DNA of 63,867 nt from CAZBUB01 sp964494985. Its GTDB lineage: Bacteria > Desulfobacterota > Desulfovibrionia > Desulfovibrionales > Desulfothermaceae. Under the pieces are notes generated by a model, which was not told the origin of the DNA, did not search any database, and worked only from the letters and a program-made list of their open reading frames with translations. The first letter of the stretch is position 1. Every line of letters begins with the position of its first letter. The translations under genes and the position numbers were made by a program. Where the stretch lies: positions 1 through 63,867 of the forward strand of contig CAZBUB010000009.1 of the NCBI GenBank assembly GCA_964494985.1. The letters run 5' to 3'. Below are positions 16,625 through 24,725 of the stretch, one piece after another.

Positions 16625-17638
16625 TCAATTTTTGCCGCTATAATCTGAATATCCGTTGAGCTTCAGGCTCCCCTTGCCCAGTAGATCATGCAGGTGGAGC
16701 ACTCCCTGCAGGACCCTTTCTCCATCCACCACAGGCAATACCATAATAGCTGACTTCTCCATGTAATCCAAAACCTGGGCAGCTTTCTGGCCCAGACTGG
16801 CCAGCTTGGGCTCCTTAATCATATACTTCTCCACTTCCTGCTGCAGGGAAAAACTGCTCCGACAAAACAGCCTGCGCACGTCCCCGTCAGTGAGTATGCC
16901 CTGCACCCTGTCCTCCTGGTCTAGTATGATTACCGTGCCCAGCCCCCCTTGATCCAGGACATGCAAAGCTTGGCCCAGGCTGTCCCCTAGTCTGGCTAGA
17001 GGCAGATCCCTTTTTTGCATCAAGTAATTGATGTCCAAACTCAATTGCCTGCCTAGATCACCAGCAGGATGAAAGCGCTGGAAATCCTCCCTGCCAAAGG
17101 ATTTCATCTCGATCAGGGCCACTGCCAAAGCATCTCCCAGGGCAAGGGTGGCTGTAGTGCTGGAAGTAGGGGCCAACCCCAGGGTGCAAGCCTCCTTTGG
17201 CACGCCAATATCCAAAACCACATGGCAAAGCCCAGCCATGCTGGAGTCCAGCTTGCCTGTAAGCCCCACTACTTTAGCCCCCAGGGAAAGCAGGGCTGGT
17301 ATGATATTGTTCAGCTCATCTGTCTCACCGCTGTTGGAGATAGCCAGGACCACGTCCCCCTGTCTGATCATGCCCAGATCTCCATGGGCACCTTCCACTG
17401 GATGCAGGAAATAGGCTGGTGTACCTGTACTGCTCAAGGTGGCAGCAATCTTACGGCCCACTAATCCGGACTTGCCCACTCCACTGACCACCACCCTGCC
17501 TGAACAAGAGGCCAATAAATTCAAGGCCTGCACAAACTCCTGGCCCAGATTGCTTTGCACCTGCAAGATGCCTTCCATCTCCACCTGCAGCACTTCCCTG
17601 GCCAGCTCTATCCAATCTTGATCCTTACGAGTTTGCAT
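16625..17638 (-). CDS. kdsD: D-arabinose-5-phosphate isomerase (KdsD/KpsF family)
   Basis: About 337 residues. The SIS sugar-isomerase domain (VVVSGVGKSGLVGRKIAATL, ISNSGETDELN, and a His in HPVEGAHGDLG) is followed by two CBS domains. It converts ribulose 5-phosphate to arabinose 5-phosphate, the first step to Kdo for lipopolysaccharide. Start choice is open: ATG 17638 is used, with a TTG three codons earlier. It lies between purF and PBP1A in one minus-strand operon. Confidence 0.9.
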   Translation of the reverse strand: MQTRKDQDWIELAREVLQVEMEGILQVQSNLGQEFVQALNLLASCSGRVVVSGVGKSGLVGRKIAATLSSTGTPAYFLHPVEGAHGDLGMIRQGDVVLAISNSGETDELNNIIPALLSLGAKVVGLTGKLDSSMAGLCHVVLDIGVPKEACTLGLAPTSSTTATLALGDALAVALIEMKSFGREDFQRFHPAGDLGRQLSLDINYLMQKRDLPLARLGDSLGQALHVLDQGGLGTVIILDQEDRVQGILTDGDVRRLFCRSSFSLQQEVEKYMIKEPKLASLGQKAAQVLDYMEKSAIMVLPVVDGERVLQGVLHLHDLLGKGSLKLNGYSDYSGKN

Positions 17639-17673
17639 CCTATCCAATTTTTGGTTTCATGATCTTAAAAAAA

Positions 17674-19068
17674 TTATTCCAAGCACATCTTGCAGTAATC
17701 CTCGCCAGGCAAAACAGGATAATCACCTTGAAAGCAGGCCAGACAATAGCCCTTACTGGCCTGCACCGCTTGCAACAAACCCTCCTCGCTCAAGTAATGC
17801 AGGGAGTCCAGGCCGATAAACCTGGCAATATCTGCAACCGAGTTGTTGGCCGCAATCAGTTCACCCTTGGAAGAAAAGTCTATGCCATAGTAGCAGGGAT
17901 AGCGGATCGGAGGACAGCTGACCCTAAGATGCAGCTCCTTGGCTCCCAGTTCCCTGAGTTTCTTGATCCTGTTCCTGATAGTAGTGCCCCGGACAATGGA
18001 ATCCTCGATGATAACAATCCTTTTGCCCCTGATCATGTCCTTGACAGGGTTCAGTTTCACCCGAACCCCGAAATCGCGCATATCCTGGGAGGGTTGGATA
18101 AAGGTCCGGCCTACATAGTGGTTGCGGATCATGGCCATTTCAAAGGGCAACCCTGACTCCTGGGCAAAGCCCACTGCTGCATAGACTCCAGAATCCGGGA
18201 AGGGCATACAAAAATCCGCATCCACCGGGGCTTCCCTGGCTAGGACCTGGCCCATGTCCTTGCGCCGCTGGTAGACATTCTCGGAAAAGATCACCGAGTC
18301 CGGCCTTGCGAAGTAGATCAACTCAAATATACAGGATTTCCTGGGCACTGTATGAGTAATTCGTCTGGATCTGATTTGGCCGTCTTCTATGATCACTAAC
18401 TCTCCAGGCTCCACCTCCCGCAGGTATTCTGCCTCCAAAAGGTCCAGGGCACAGCTCTCAGAAGCCAGGACATAGGTTTTGTCCACCCGGCCCAGAACCA
18501 TTGGCCTGAACCCCCAAGGATCCCTAATGCCAATCATCTTGTTGTTGATCTGCAACAAAAGGCTGTAGGCCCCTTGGACCTGATTGCAGGCTTGCAGCAC
18601 AGCCTCCTCAATATCCTTGCAGCCATTGCTGCTCTTGGCCACCAAGTGCATAAAGATCTCACTGTCCATGCTGGTCTGAAACAGGGAACCCTGGTTTTCC
18701 AGCTCTTTTCGCAGCTGCAGTGTGTTCACCAGATTGCCGTTATGCCCTATGGCCATGTCATGGTCCTTGAAATGAATCAAGAAGGGTTGGGCGTTGCGCA
18801 GCAGCGAGGCCCCGGTGGTAGAGTAACGGATATGCCCGATGGCGATTTTGCCCTTAAGCTCGTGTCCCAGGTGCCTTTCCTTGAACACGTCAGCCACCAG
18901 GCCCATGCCCTTTTGTTCCCTGAGCTTCTGCCCATCCCAGGTCACAATGCCTGCGCTTTCCTGTCCCCGATGTTGCAGAGCGTAAAGTCCAAAATAAGCC
19001 ATTCTGGCAGCCTCAGGATGGCCGTAAATTCCTATCAGTCCGCAATGATCCTTGATCATAGAGCTCAT
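17674..19068 (-). CDS. purF: Amidophosphoribosyltransferase
   Basis: 464 residues. First committed step of purine synthesis: PRPP plus glutamine gives phosphoribosylamine. After an eight-residue propeptide comes the catalytic Cys in CGLIGIYGH, then ALQHRGQESAG and GHNGNLVN of the class II glutaminase, and the PRPP loop VIIEDSIVRGTT. The C-terminus has CLACFQGDYP and CKMC, the Fe-S ligands of the Bacillus-type enzyme. The start is four bases after the carB stop, an arrangement also known from Desulfovibrio. Confidence 0.95.
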   Translation of the reverse strand: MSSMIKDHCGLIGIYGHPEAARMAYFGLYALQHRGQESAGIVTWDGQKLREQKGMGLVADVFKERHLGHELKGKIAIGHIRYSTTGASLLRNAQPFLIHFKDHDMAIGHNGNLVNTLQLRKELENQGSLFQTSMDSEIFMHLVAKSSNGCKDIEEAVLQACNQVQGAYSLLLQINNKMIGIRDPWGFRPMVLGRVDKTYVLASESCALDLLEAEYLREVEPGELVIIEDGQIRSRRITHTVPRKSCIFELIYFARPDSVIFSENVYQRRKDMGQVLAREAPVDADFCMPFPDSGVYAAVGFAQESGLPFEMAMIRNHYVGRTFIQPSQDMRDFGVRVKLNPVKDMIRGKRIVIIEDSIVRGTTIRNRIKKLRELGAKELHLRVSCPPIRYPCYYGIDFSSKGELIAANNSVADIARFIGLDSLHYLSEEGLLQAVQASKGYCLACFQGDYPVLPGEDYCKMCLE

Positions 19069-19072
19069 CCCT

Positions 19073-22000
19073 TTATAGACCCGCCCAGTCAGTGCTGTGA
19101 TATTCCTGCAGGCAGCAGACTCCCAGACCCGTGCCCTGCATCTCTTGCAATGCCTGGGCTAAGGCCTTGGCCCCAGCCAGGGTGGTGGTGTAGGGGATGT
19201 TGTAAATAATCGTTGCCTGGCGCAAGGAAGATGAATCCTGAATGGTCATCTTGCCCGAGGAGGTATTGATCACCAGGTCGATTTCCTTGTTCTTGATCAT
19301 GTCTATCACATTGGGCCGGCCTTCATAGACCTTGTTCACCCGTTGAGCCTCTATGCCATTTTGGGCCAAAAGCTCTGCCGTGCCCTGGGTAGCTACCAGA
19401 CTTAGACCAAGGCTGACAAAGGTCCGGGCAGGCTCAACTATATGCGGCTTATCCCTGTCGTTGACAGATATAAATACCCTGCCCTGGCTGGGCAGATGCT
19501 GGCCAGCTGCCAGCTGGGACTTAACAAAGGCCAGCCCGAAACTGCGGTCAATACCCATGACTTCTCCGGTGGAACGCATCTCTGGCCCCAGCAGGATGTC
19601 CACCCCTGGAAAACGATTAAAGGGCAGCACTGCCTCTTTGACCGAAATGTATCCGGATTTCCTCTGGGACCAGGGAGCGATATCCTTAAGCTTCTCACCC
19701 AGCATGACCTGGGTGGCGATCTTGGCCAGAGGCACCCCTGTGGCCTTGCTCACAAAGGGCACGGTCCTGGAGGCCCTGGGATTGACCTCCAGGATATAGA
19801 CCTCCTGGTCCTTGAGAGCATACTGCACATTCATCAGGCCCTTGACCTGCAGCTCTATGGCCAGGGCCCTAGTTTGGCGCTCGATCTCCTGAATCAGCTC
19901 CTGGGAGATGGTATGCGGGGGCAAGACACAGGCCGAATCCCCGGAATGCACCCCTGCCTCCTCGATATGCTCCATTATCCCGCCAAGATAGGTATCTTCC
20001 CCATCAGAGACCGCATCCACATCCACCTCCACAGCGTTCTCCATAAATTTGTCCAGCAGGATGGGATGATCCGGGGAAATGATCACTGCCTCCCGAAAAT
20101 AGCTCAGCAGGTCCTCTTCATCGTAGACGATCTCCATGGCCCTGCCGCCCAGAACATAGGACGGCCTGACCACCAGCGGATAGCCGATCTTTCTGGCAAT
20201 TTGCAGCGCCCCTTCTTCCGAGGTTGCGGTGCCGTTTTCCGGCTGCTGCAGATTCAGCTTGTGCAAGAGATCCTGGAACCTCTCCCGGTCTTCGGCCCTG
20301 TCTATGCTGTCCGGGCTGGTACCCAGGATGGGCACTTTATTGCGCAGCAAAGGCACCGCCAGATTAAGCGGAGTCTGGCCCCCGAACTGTACAATCACCC
20401 CTTCCGGTCTTTCCTCTTCAATGATGTTCAGGGTGTCCTCCAGGGTTAAAGGCTCGAAATAAAGCCGATCCGAAGTGTCATAGTCAGTGCTCACAGTCTC
20501 CGGATTGGAGTTAACCATGATAGACTCCAGACCCATCTCCCGCAGGGCAAAAGAAGCATGCACACAGCAGTAGTCGAACTCTATGCCCTGGCCTATCCGA
20601 TTCGGCCCGCCGCCCAGGATGACCACCTTCCTGGCCTGGCTGACCCTGGTTTCGTTCTCCTGCTCAAAGCTGGAGTAATAATAAGGCGTATAAGCCTCAA
20701 ATTCCGCAGCACAGGTATCCACCAGCTTGTACACTGCTTTGATATCCCAGCCCTGGCGCACATCTCTGATCTGTTCCTCCTTGAGGCCCCAGAGCCCGGA
20801 CAACTGCTGATCAGAGAAACCCAGGGCCTTGGCCCGCCTGAGCACCTGTCCTGTGTCCTCTCTATCCATGAGCTTTGCATCCTGGCTGGCAGTTTGAACC
20901 AGCTTGGGCTCATAATCCACCAGCTCTTTAATCTGCCTTAAAAACCAGGGGTCAATCCCAGTGGCCTGATAAATCTCCTCCAGGCTGATTCCCTGCAGTA
21001 TTCCCTGGCGCAAATAGAACAGGCGCTGGGAATTAGGCGTGCGCAGCCTGGACATGACCAGCTCCTTGTCCAGGTCCTCAGGGAAAAAATCCTGGGCCAG
21101 ACCTATCCTCCCGGTCTCCAGGGAGCGCATACCCTTTTGCAGGGCCTCTTTAAAGGTCCGGCCAATAGCCATGGTTTCGCCCACACTCTTCATGGAGGTG
21201 GTCAGCAGATCCTGGGATTTGGGAAACTTCTCAAATGTAAACCTGGGGACTTTGACCACGCAATAGTCTATTGCCGGCTCAAATGAAGCCACTGTCTCCT
21301 TGGTAATGTCGTTGGGCAGCTCATCCAGGCTGTAGCCCACAGCCAGCTTGGCCGCGATCTTGGCTATGGGAAACCCGGTGGCCTTGGAGGCCAGGGCAGA
21401 AGACCTGGAAACCCTGGGATTCATCTCGATGACCATCATTTGCCCGTCTTCTGGATTCACAGCGAACTGCACATTGGACCCCCCAGTCTCCACCCCGATC
21501 TCCCGCATGATGGCCAGGGATGCGTCCCGCATTCTTTGGTATTCCACATCAGTCAAGGTCTGGGCCGGGGCCACTGTTATAGAATCCCCAGTGTGCACGC
21601 CCATGGGATCCACATTCTCAATGGAGCAAATAATCACGCAGTTGTCATCCTTGTCCCGCATGACCTCCAGCTCAAACTCCTTCCAGCCCAGCAGGGACTC
21701 CTCCAGCATAACCTCGCTGGTTATACTGGCACTCAGCCCCTGATAAGCCACCTCCTCCAGATCTTCCATGTTGTAGGCCACACCGCCTCCAGTGCCGCCC
21801 AGGGTATAGGCCGGACGAACGATCACTGGAAAGGAGATATGCTGCTTGAGCTCCCGGACCTCCTGCATAGATCGGGCAATCCCGCTCTTGGGCACCGCCA
21901 GATCGATGTTGGCCATGGCCTGCCTGAACAGGCTCCTGCTTTCAGCCTTTTGAATAACCGAAAGGGAAGCACCGATCAGCTGCACAGAGTATTGCTCCAG

Positions 22001-22321
22001 GATCCCCATCTCAGAGACTGCCACTGCAGTGTTCAGGCCGGTCTGTCCCCCCAGGGTGGGCAGCAGGGCATCCGGCCTTTCCTGAGCAATAATCTTGGCC
22101 ACTGTTTCCGGGGTAATAGGCTCCACATAGGTCCTGGCAGCCAGATCAGGATCAGTCATGATCGTGGCTGGATTGGAATTGACCAGGATCACCTCATAGC
22201 CTTCCTCCCTGAGGGCCTTTAAGGCCTGGGTGCCGGAATAATCGAATTCGCAGGCCTGGCCGATGATAATCGGTCCGGAGCCAATGAGCAAAATGCGCTT
22301 AATGTCTGTTCTTTTGGGCAT
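19073..22321 (-). CDS. carB: Carbamoyl-phosphate synthase large subunit
   Basis: About 1082 residues from ATG 22321 (three codons inside the longest frame, which opens with TTG). Two homologous ATP-grasp halves: the first has the carboxyphosphate site (LLPTLGGQTGLN, EMNPRVSRSSALASKATG), the second the carbamate site (VQFGGQTPLNLA, EVNPRASRTVPFVSKATG). A C-terminal MGS-fold allosteric domain carries NTSSGK. It supplies carbamoyl phosphate for pyrimidines and arginine together with CarA, which is not in this window. It heads the carB-purF-kdsD-PBP1A run and is divergent from feoA. Confidence 0.96.
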   Translation of the reverse strand: MPKRTDIKRILLIGSGPIIIGQACEFDYSGTQALKALREEGYEVILVNSNPATIMTDPDLAARTYVEPITPETVAKIIAQERPDALLPTLGGQTGLNTAVAVSEMGILEQYSVQLIGASLSVIQKAESRSLFRQAMANIDLAVPKSGIARSMQEVRELKQHISFPVIVRPAYTLGGTGGGVAYNMEDLEEVAYQGLSASITSEVMLEESLLGWKEFELEVMRDKDDNCVIICSIENVDPMGVHTGDSITVAPAQTLTDVEYQRMRDASLAIMREIGVETGGSNVQFAVNPEDGQMMVIEMNPRVSRSSALASKATGFPIAKIAAKLAVGYSLDELPNDITKETVASFEPAIDYCVVKVPRFTFEKFPKSQDLLTTSMKSVGETMAIGRTFKEALQKGMRSLETGRIGLAQDFFPEDLDKELVMSRLRTPNSQRLFYLRQGILQGISLEEIYQATGIDPWFLRQIKELVDYEPKLVQTASQDAKLMDREDTGQVLRRAKALGFSDQQLSGLWGLKEEQIRDVRQGWDIKAVYKLVDTCAAEFEAYTPYYYSSFEQENETRVSQARKVVILGGGPNRIGQGIEFDYCCVHASFALREMGLESIMVNSNPETVSTDYDTSDRLYFEPLTLEDTLNIIEEERPEGVIVQFGGQTPLNLAVPLLRNKVPILGTSPDSIDRAEDRERFQDLLHKLNLQQPENGTATSEEGALQIARKIGYPLVVRPSYVLGGRAMEIVYDEEDLLSYFREAVIISPDHPILLDKFMENAVEVDVDAVSDGEDTYLGGIMEHIEEAGVHSGDSACVLPPHTISQELIQEIERQTRALAIELQVKGLMNVQYALKDQEVYILEVNPRASRTVPFVSKATGVPLAKIATQVMLGEKLKDIAPWSQRKSGYISVKEAVLPFNRFPGVDILLGPEMRSTGEVMGIDRSFGLAFVKSQLAAGQHLPSQGRVFISVNDRDKPHIVEPARTFVSLGLSLVATQGTAELLAQNGIEAQRVNKVYEGRPNVIDMIKNKEIDLVINTSSGKMTIQDSSSLRQATIIYNIPYTTTLAGAKALAQALQEMQGTGLGVCCLQEYHSTDWAGL

Positions 22322-22417
22322 AATCCACAATCTCAGCTTAGAGTTAAAAACCTTGGCTCTTTGCCTCCTTCCGCTTCCCTACTCTTTCTGGAGGGCGCAG
22401 GCAGCATAGGTGAAATA

Positions 22418-22446
22418 TTGACAGGAAACAAGACATTCCTTATAGT
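22418..22446 (+). promoter_or_regulatory. Strong sigma70 promoter of the feoA-feoA-rtcB operon
   Basis: TTGACA (22418-22423), a 17-base spacer, and TATAGT (22441-22446). It is near consensus and 45 bases before the first feoA start. No clear Fur box is visible around it. Confidence 0.85.
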
Positions 22447-22491
22447 ATAAAAAAGTTAGGCAGTTTAAACAATTTTTACCAAGGAATCCAA

Positions 22492-22731
22492 ATGAATGCC
22501 ACTCCTTTAAACCATTTTCCTTCTGGCAGCAAGGTCAAAATAGTCGACTTCCACGCCGGAGGTGCGGCTAGGGGCAGGCTCCTGGCACTAGGGCTGACCC
22601 CGGGCACAGAGATACTGCTCACCTCCACGGGACAAGGCCCCTGCAAGATGAAAGTCAGGGACTCGGAATTGGTTCTAGGCCAAGGTCTTGCTTCTAAAGT
22701 ACTGGCCTATTTAAGCGAATCAACAGGCTAA
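22492..22731 (+). CDS. feoA: FeoA-domain protein 1
   Basis: 79-residue SH3-like FeoA protein. Seen: AARGRLLALGLTPGTEILL, the conserved G-x-x-x-R-L-x-x-x-G-L-x-P-G core. FeoA partners the FeoB ferrous-iron channel, but no feoB follows here. It is the first gene after a strong promoter and is followed 41 bases later by a second FeoA gene. Confidence 0.85.
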   Translation: MNATPLNHFPSGSKVKIVDFHAGGAARGRLLALGLTPGTEILLTSTGQGPCKMKVRDSELVLGQGLASKVLAYLSESTG

Positions 22732-22772
22732 CTAGGAAACTACAAGCTATAGCTATAAAAATTGAGCACCTT

Positions 22773-23045
22773 ATGAACAAAAACATTACAGAGCAGGCTA
22801 GTCCTGTTCAGCAAAGAGCCTTGCCCCTGCGCAGCCTGGCCAAAGAGCAAAAGGCCAAAATCGTTGCCCTGCAGGCCACAGGGGAATTGGGCAGAAGGAT
22901 CAGGGATATGGGACTGCGACCCGGTGTGGAGATTAAAGTCGTAGGCAGGGCCCCACTTCGGGATCCTGTAGCCCTTAAGGTCAACGACATCACCCTGACC
23001 CTGCGCAACAACGAAGCAGACCACATCCAGGTAGAACCTTTGTAA
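22773..23045 (+). CDS. feoA: FeoA-domain protein 2
   Basis: 90-residue FeoA protein with a ~25-residue N-terminal extension before the domain. The core GELGRRIRDMGLRPGVEIKV and DPVALKV segments are typical. It differs clearly from the first copy, so it is not a recent duplicate. The stop is 14 bases before rtcB, so all three genes should be one transcript. A role in ferrous iron uptake or as a stand-alone adaptor is inferred from the family only. Confidence 0.85.
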   Translation: MNKNITEQASPVQQRALPLRSLAKEQKAKIVALQATGELGRRIRDMGLRPGVEIKVVGRAPLRDPVALKVNDITLTLRNNEADHIQVEPL

Positions 23046-23059
23046 CCCCCAAACAAGGT

Positions 23060-24493
23060 ATGGGTCATAACCTGGATTCAAGACTCAAGCAGCTGGACAG
23101 CTGCCTTTGGGAGATTCCGCCCAGGGAGAAGATGCGAGTTCCAGTCAGAGTCTTCGCCTCAGCCCAGATTTTGTCCCAGCTAGAGCCCCAGGTCCTGGAT
23201 CAGGCCAGCAACGTAGCCTGGCTGCCCGGGATAATCCAGGCCTCCTTTGCTATGCCTGATGCCCATTGGGGCTACGGCTTTCCCATAGGAGGCGTGGCAG
23301 CCTTTGACCCGGAGCAGGAAGGTGTAATCTGCATGGGCGGAATTGGTTACGACATCTCCTGTGGAGTGCGCACCCTGCGCACCAAGCTCTCCAGGCAGGA
23401 AGCCCAGCAGGATCTGCAAAGCCTAGCAGACAGGCTCTCTGCCCGCGTCCCTGCTGGATTAGGCTCCCAGGGCCTCATGCAGCTAAGTGGATCCAAGCTG
23501 GAACAGCTTCTGCTCCAGGGGGCCTCCTGGGCTGTACAGCAGGGTTTTGGCAGTCCTCAAGAACTGGAGTTTATTGAGGACCAGGGTCGGATCACCGGAG
23601 CTGACCCGGACCATGTCAGCCAGGAGGCCAAGAAAAGACAAAAAAAGCAGATGGGCAGCCTGGGCTCCGGGAATCACTACCTGGAAGTGCAGTATGTACA
23701 GGAGATCTATGATTCCTTCACCGCAGAGGCCTTTGGCCTGGAAAAGGATCAGATTTGCATCTCCTTGCACTGCGGCTCCCGAGCCCTGGGTCACCAGATA
23801 GGCAGCGACTATATCCAAGTCTTGGGTCGGGCCGCCCAGAAATACAATATCCAGCTCCCGGTAAGGGATCTGGTCTGTGCTCCTATCCTTTCCCCTGAAG
23901 GCAAAAACTTTTTCCAGGCCATGGCTTGCGGCATAAATTGTGCGTTGGCCAACAGGCAAATCCTTGGACATCTAGTGCAGGAGGTCCTGCAGGAGATATT
24001 CCCCCATGCCGAACCTGAGCTGCTCTACGACATCAGCCATAACACCTGCAAGATTGAGACTCACCAGGTCCAGGGACAGCTGCGCAGACTCTATGTGCAC
24101 CGCAAAGGGGCTACTCGAGCCTTTGGTCCAGGCAACCCCGGCCTTCCGGCCAGGTACAGCCAGGTGGGTCAGCCTGTGCTTATTGGAGGCACCATGGGTA
24201 CTAGCTCTTATATAATGGCGGGGAAGGAGGGCAATCAGGCCTGGGGATCTGCCTGTCACGGCGCTGGCAGATCCATGAGCAGAAGGCAGGCCCTGAAGAA
24301 ATACAAATCCCAGGACGTGCTCAATGATCTGGCCCAACAGGGCATCCTGATCCGGGCTGCCAGCAAGAAAGGCGCTGCAGAAGAGGCCCCTGCAGCATAT
24401 AAGGATGTCAACCAAGTGGTTCAGTCCACCCATGATGCAGGTCTGGCCCGCAAAATCGCCAAGCTGGCGCCTCTGGCCTGTATAAAAGGTTAG
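23060..24493 (+). CDS. rtcB: RNA-splicing ligase RtcB
   Basis: 477-residue GTP- and Mn-dependent 3'-phosphate RNA ligase. Seen: MPDAHWGYGFPIGGVAAF, the metal Cys in GYDISCGVR, GSGNHYLEVQ, ISLHCGSRALGHQIG, and the guanylylated His in CHGAGRSMSR. Length is close to the family norm. Unlike E. coli it is not next to rtcA or rtcR but is third in a feoA operon. An archease gene that could activate it lies at 10707-11129. RNA repair or tRNA ligation is the expected role. Confidence 0.93.
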   Translation: MGHNLDSRLKQLDSCLWEIPPREKMRVPVRVFASAQILSQLEPQVLDQASNVAWLPGIIQASFAMPDAHWGYGFPIGGVAAFDPEQEGVICMGGIGYDISCGVRTLRTKLSRQEAQQDLQSLADRLSARVPAGLGSQGLMQLSGSKLEQLLLQGASWAVQQGFGSPQELEFIEDQGRITGADPDHVSQEAKKRQKKQMGSLGSGNHYLEVQYVQEIYDSFTAEAFGLEKDQICISLHCGSRALGHQIGSDYIQVLGRAAQKYNIQLPVRDLVCAPILSPEGKNFFQAMACGINCALANRQILGHLVQEVLQEIFPHAEPELLYDISHNTCKIETHQVQGQLRRLYVHRKGATRAFGPGNPGLPARYSQVGQPVLIGGTMGTSSYIMAGKEGNQAWGSACHGAGRSMSRRQALKKYKSQDVLNDLAQQGILIRAASKKGAAEEAPAAYKDVNQVVQSTHDAGLARKIAKLAPLACIKG

Positions 24494-24593
24494 GAATTGT
24501 AAGGGCTTAATTGACCTTGCTGCCAGGCGCTGCTCCTAAACCACACCTAACACCATAAGTTAGGGGGGTCGTCATGAGGATGAGATCAGATGT

Positions 24594-24680
24594 ATCGATT
24601 AGGATTACGACCACGACAACGATAGCGACCATAGGAAGTGTAAACCTTGGTCGCAGTTGTGATCGTTGTCGTAATCGATC
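24594..24680. repeat. Two-armed NCG/ANN hairpin repeat
   Basis: The left arm from ATCGATTAGG through ACGACCACGACAACG and the right arm ending GTCGTAATCGAT are imperfect complements about 33 bases long around a ~20-base loop. It lies between the convergent ends of rtcB and metG, where a bidirectional terminator would be useful, although there is no U-run. It shares its arm sequence with copies at 56858 and 61235. Confidence 0.75.
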
Positions 24681-24725
24681 CTGAAACCTCCTTCCGCCCC
24701 CATGTTCAGATTCGCCTTTTTGCCT

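Noticed and set aside
19442..20449. 335-codon open frame on the plus strand opposite carB
   Set aside because: It mirrors carB codons, has no domain or ribosome-binding site, and carB is unambiguous. Many other long antisense frames (e.g. 2138-2677, 43112-44383) are rejected for the same reason.
24547..24565. CCTAAC/GTTAGG hairpin after rtcB as a terminator
   Set aside because: Only six pairs and no T-run. The adjacent long repeat hairpin is a better candidate for ending transcription.
24594..24680. CRISPR-like reading of the NCG/ANN repeats
   Set aside because: Repeats are two complementary arms with one loop, not directly repeated units with regular spacers. No cas genes are present.
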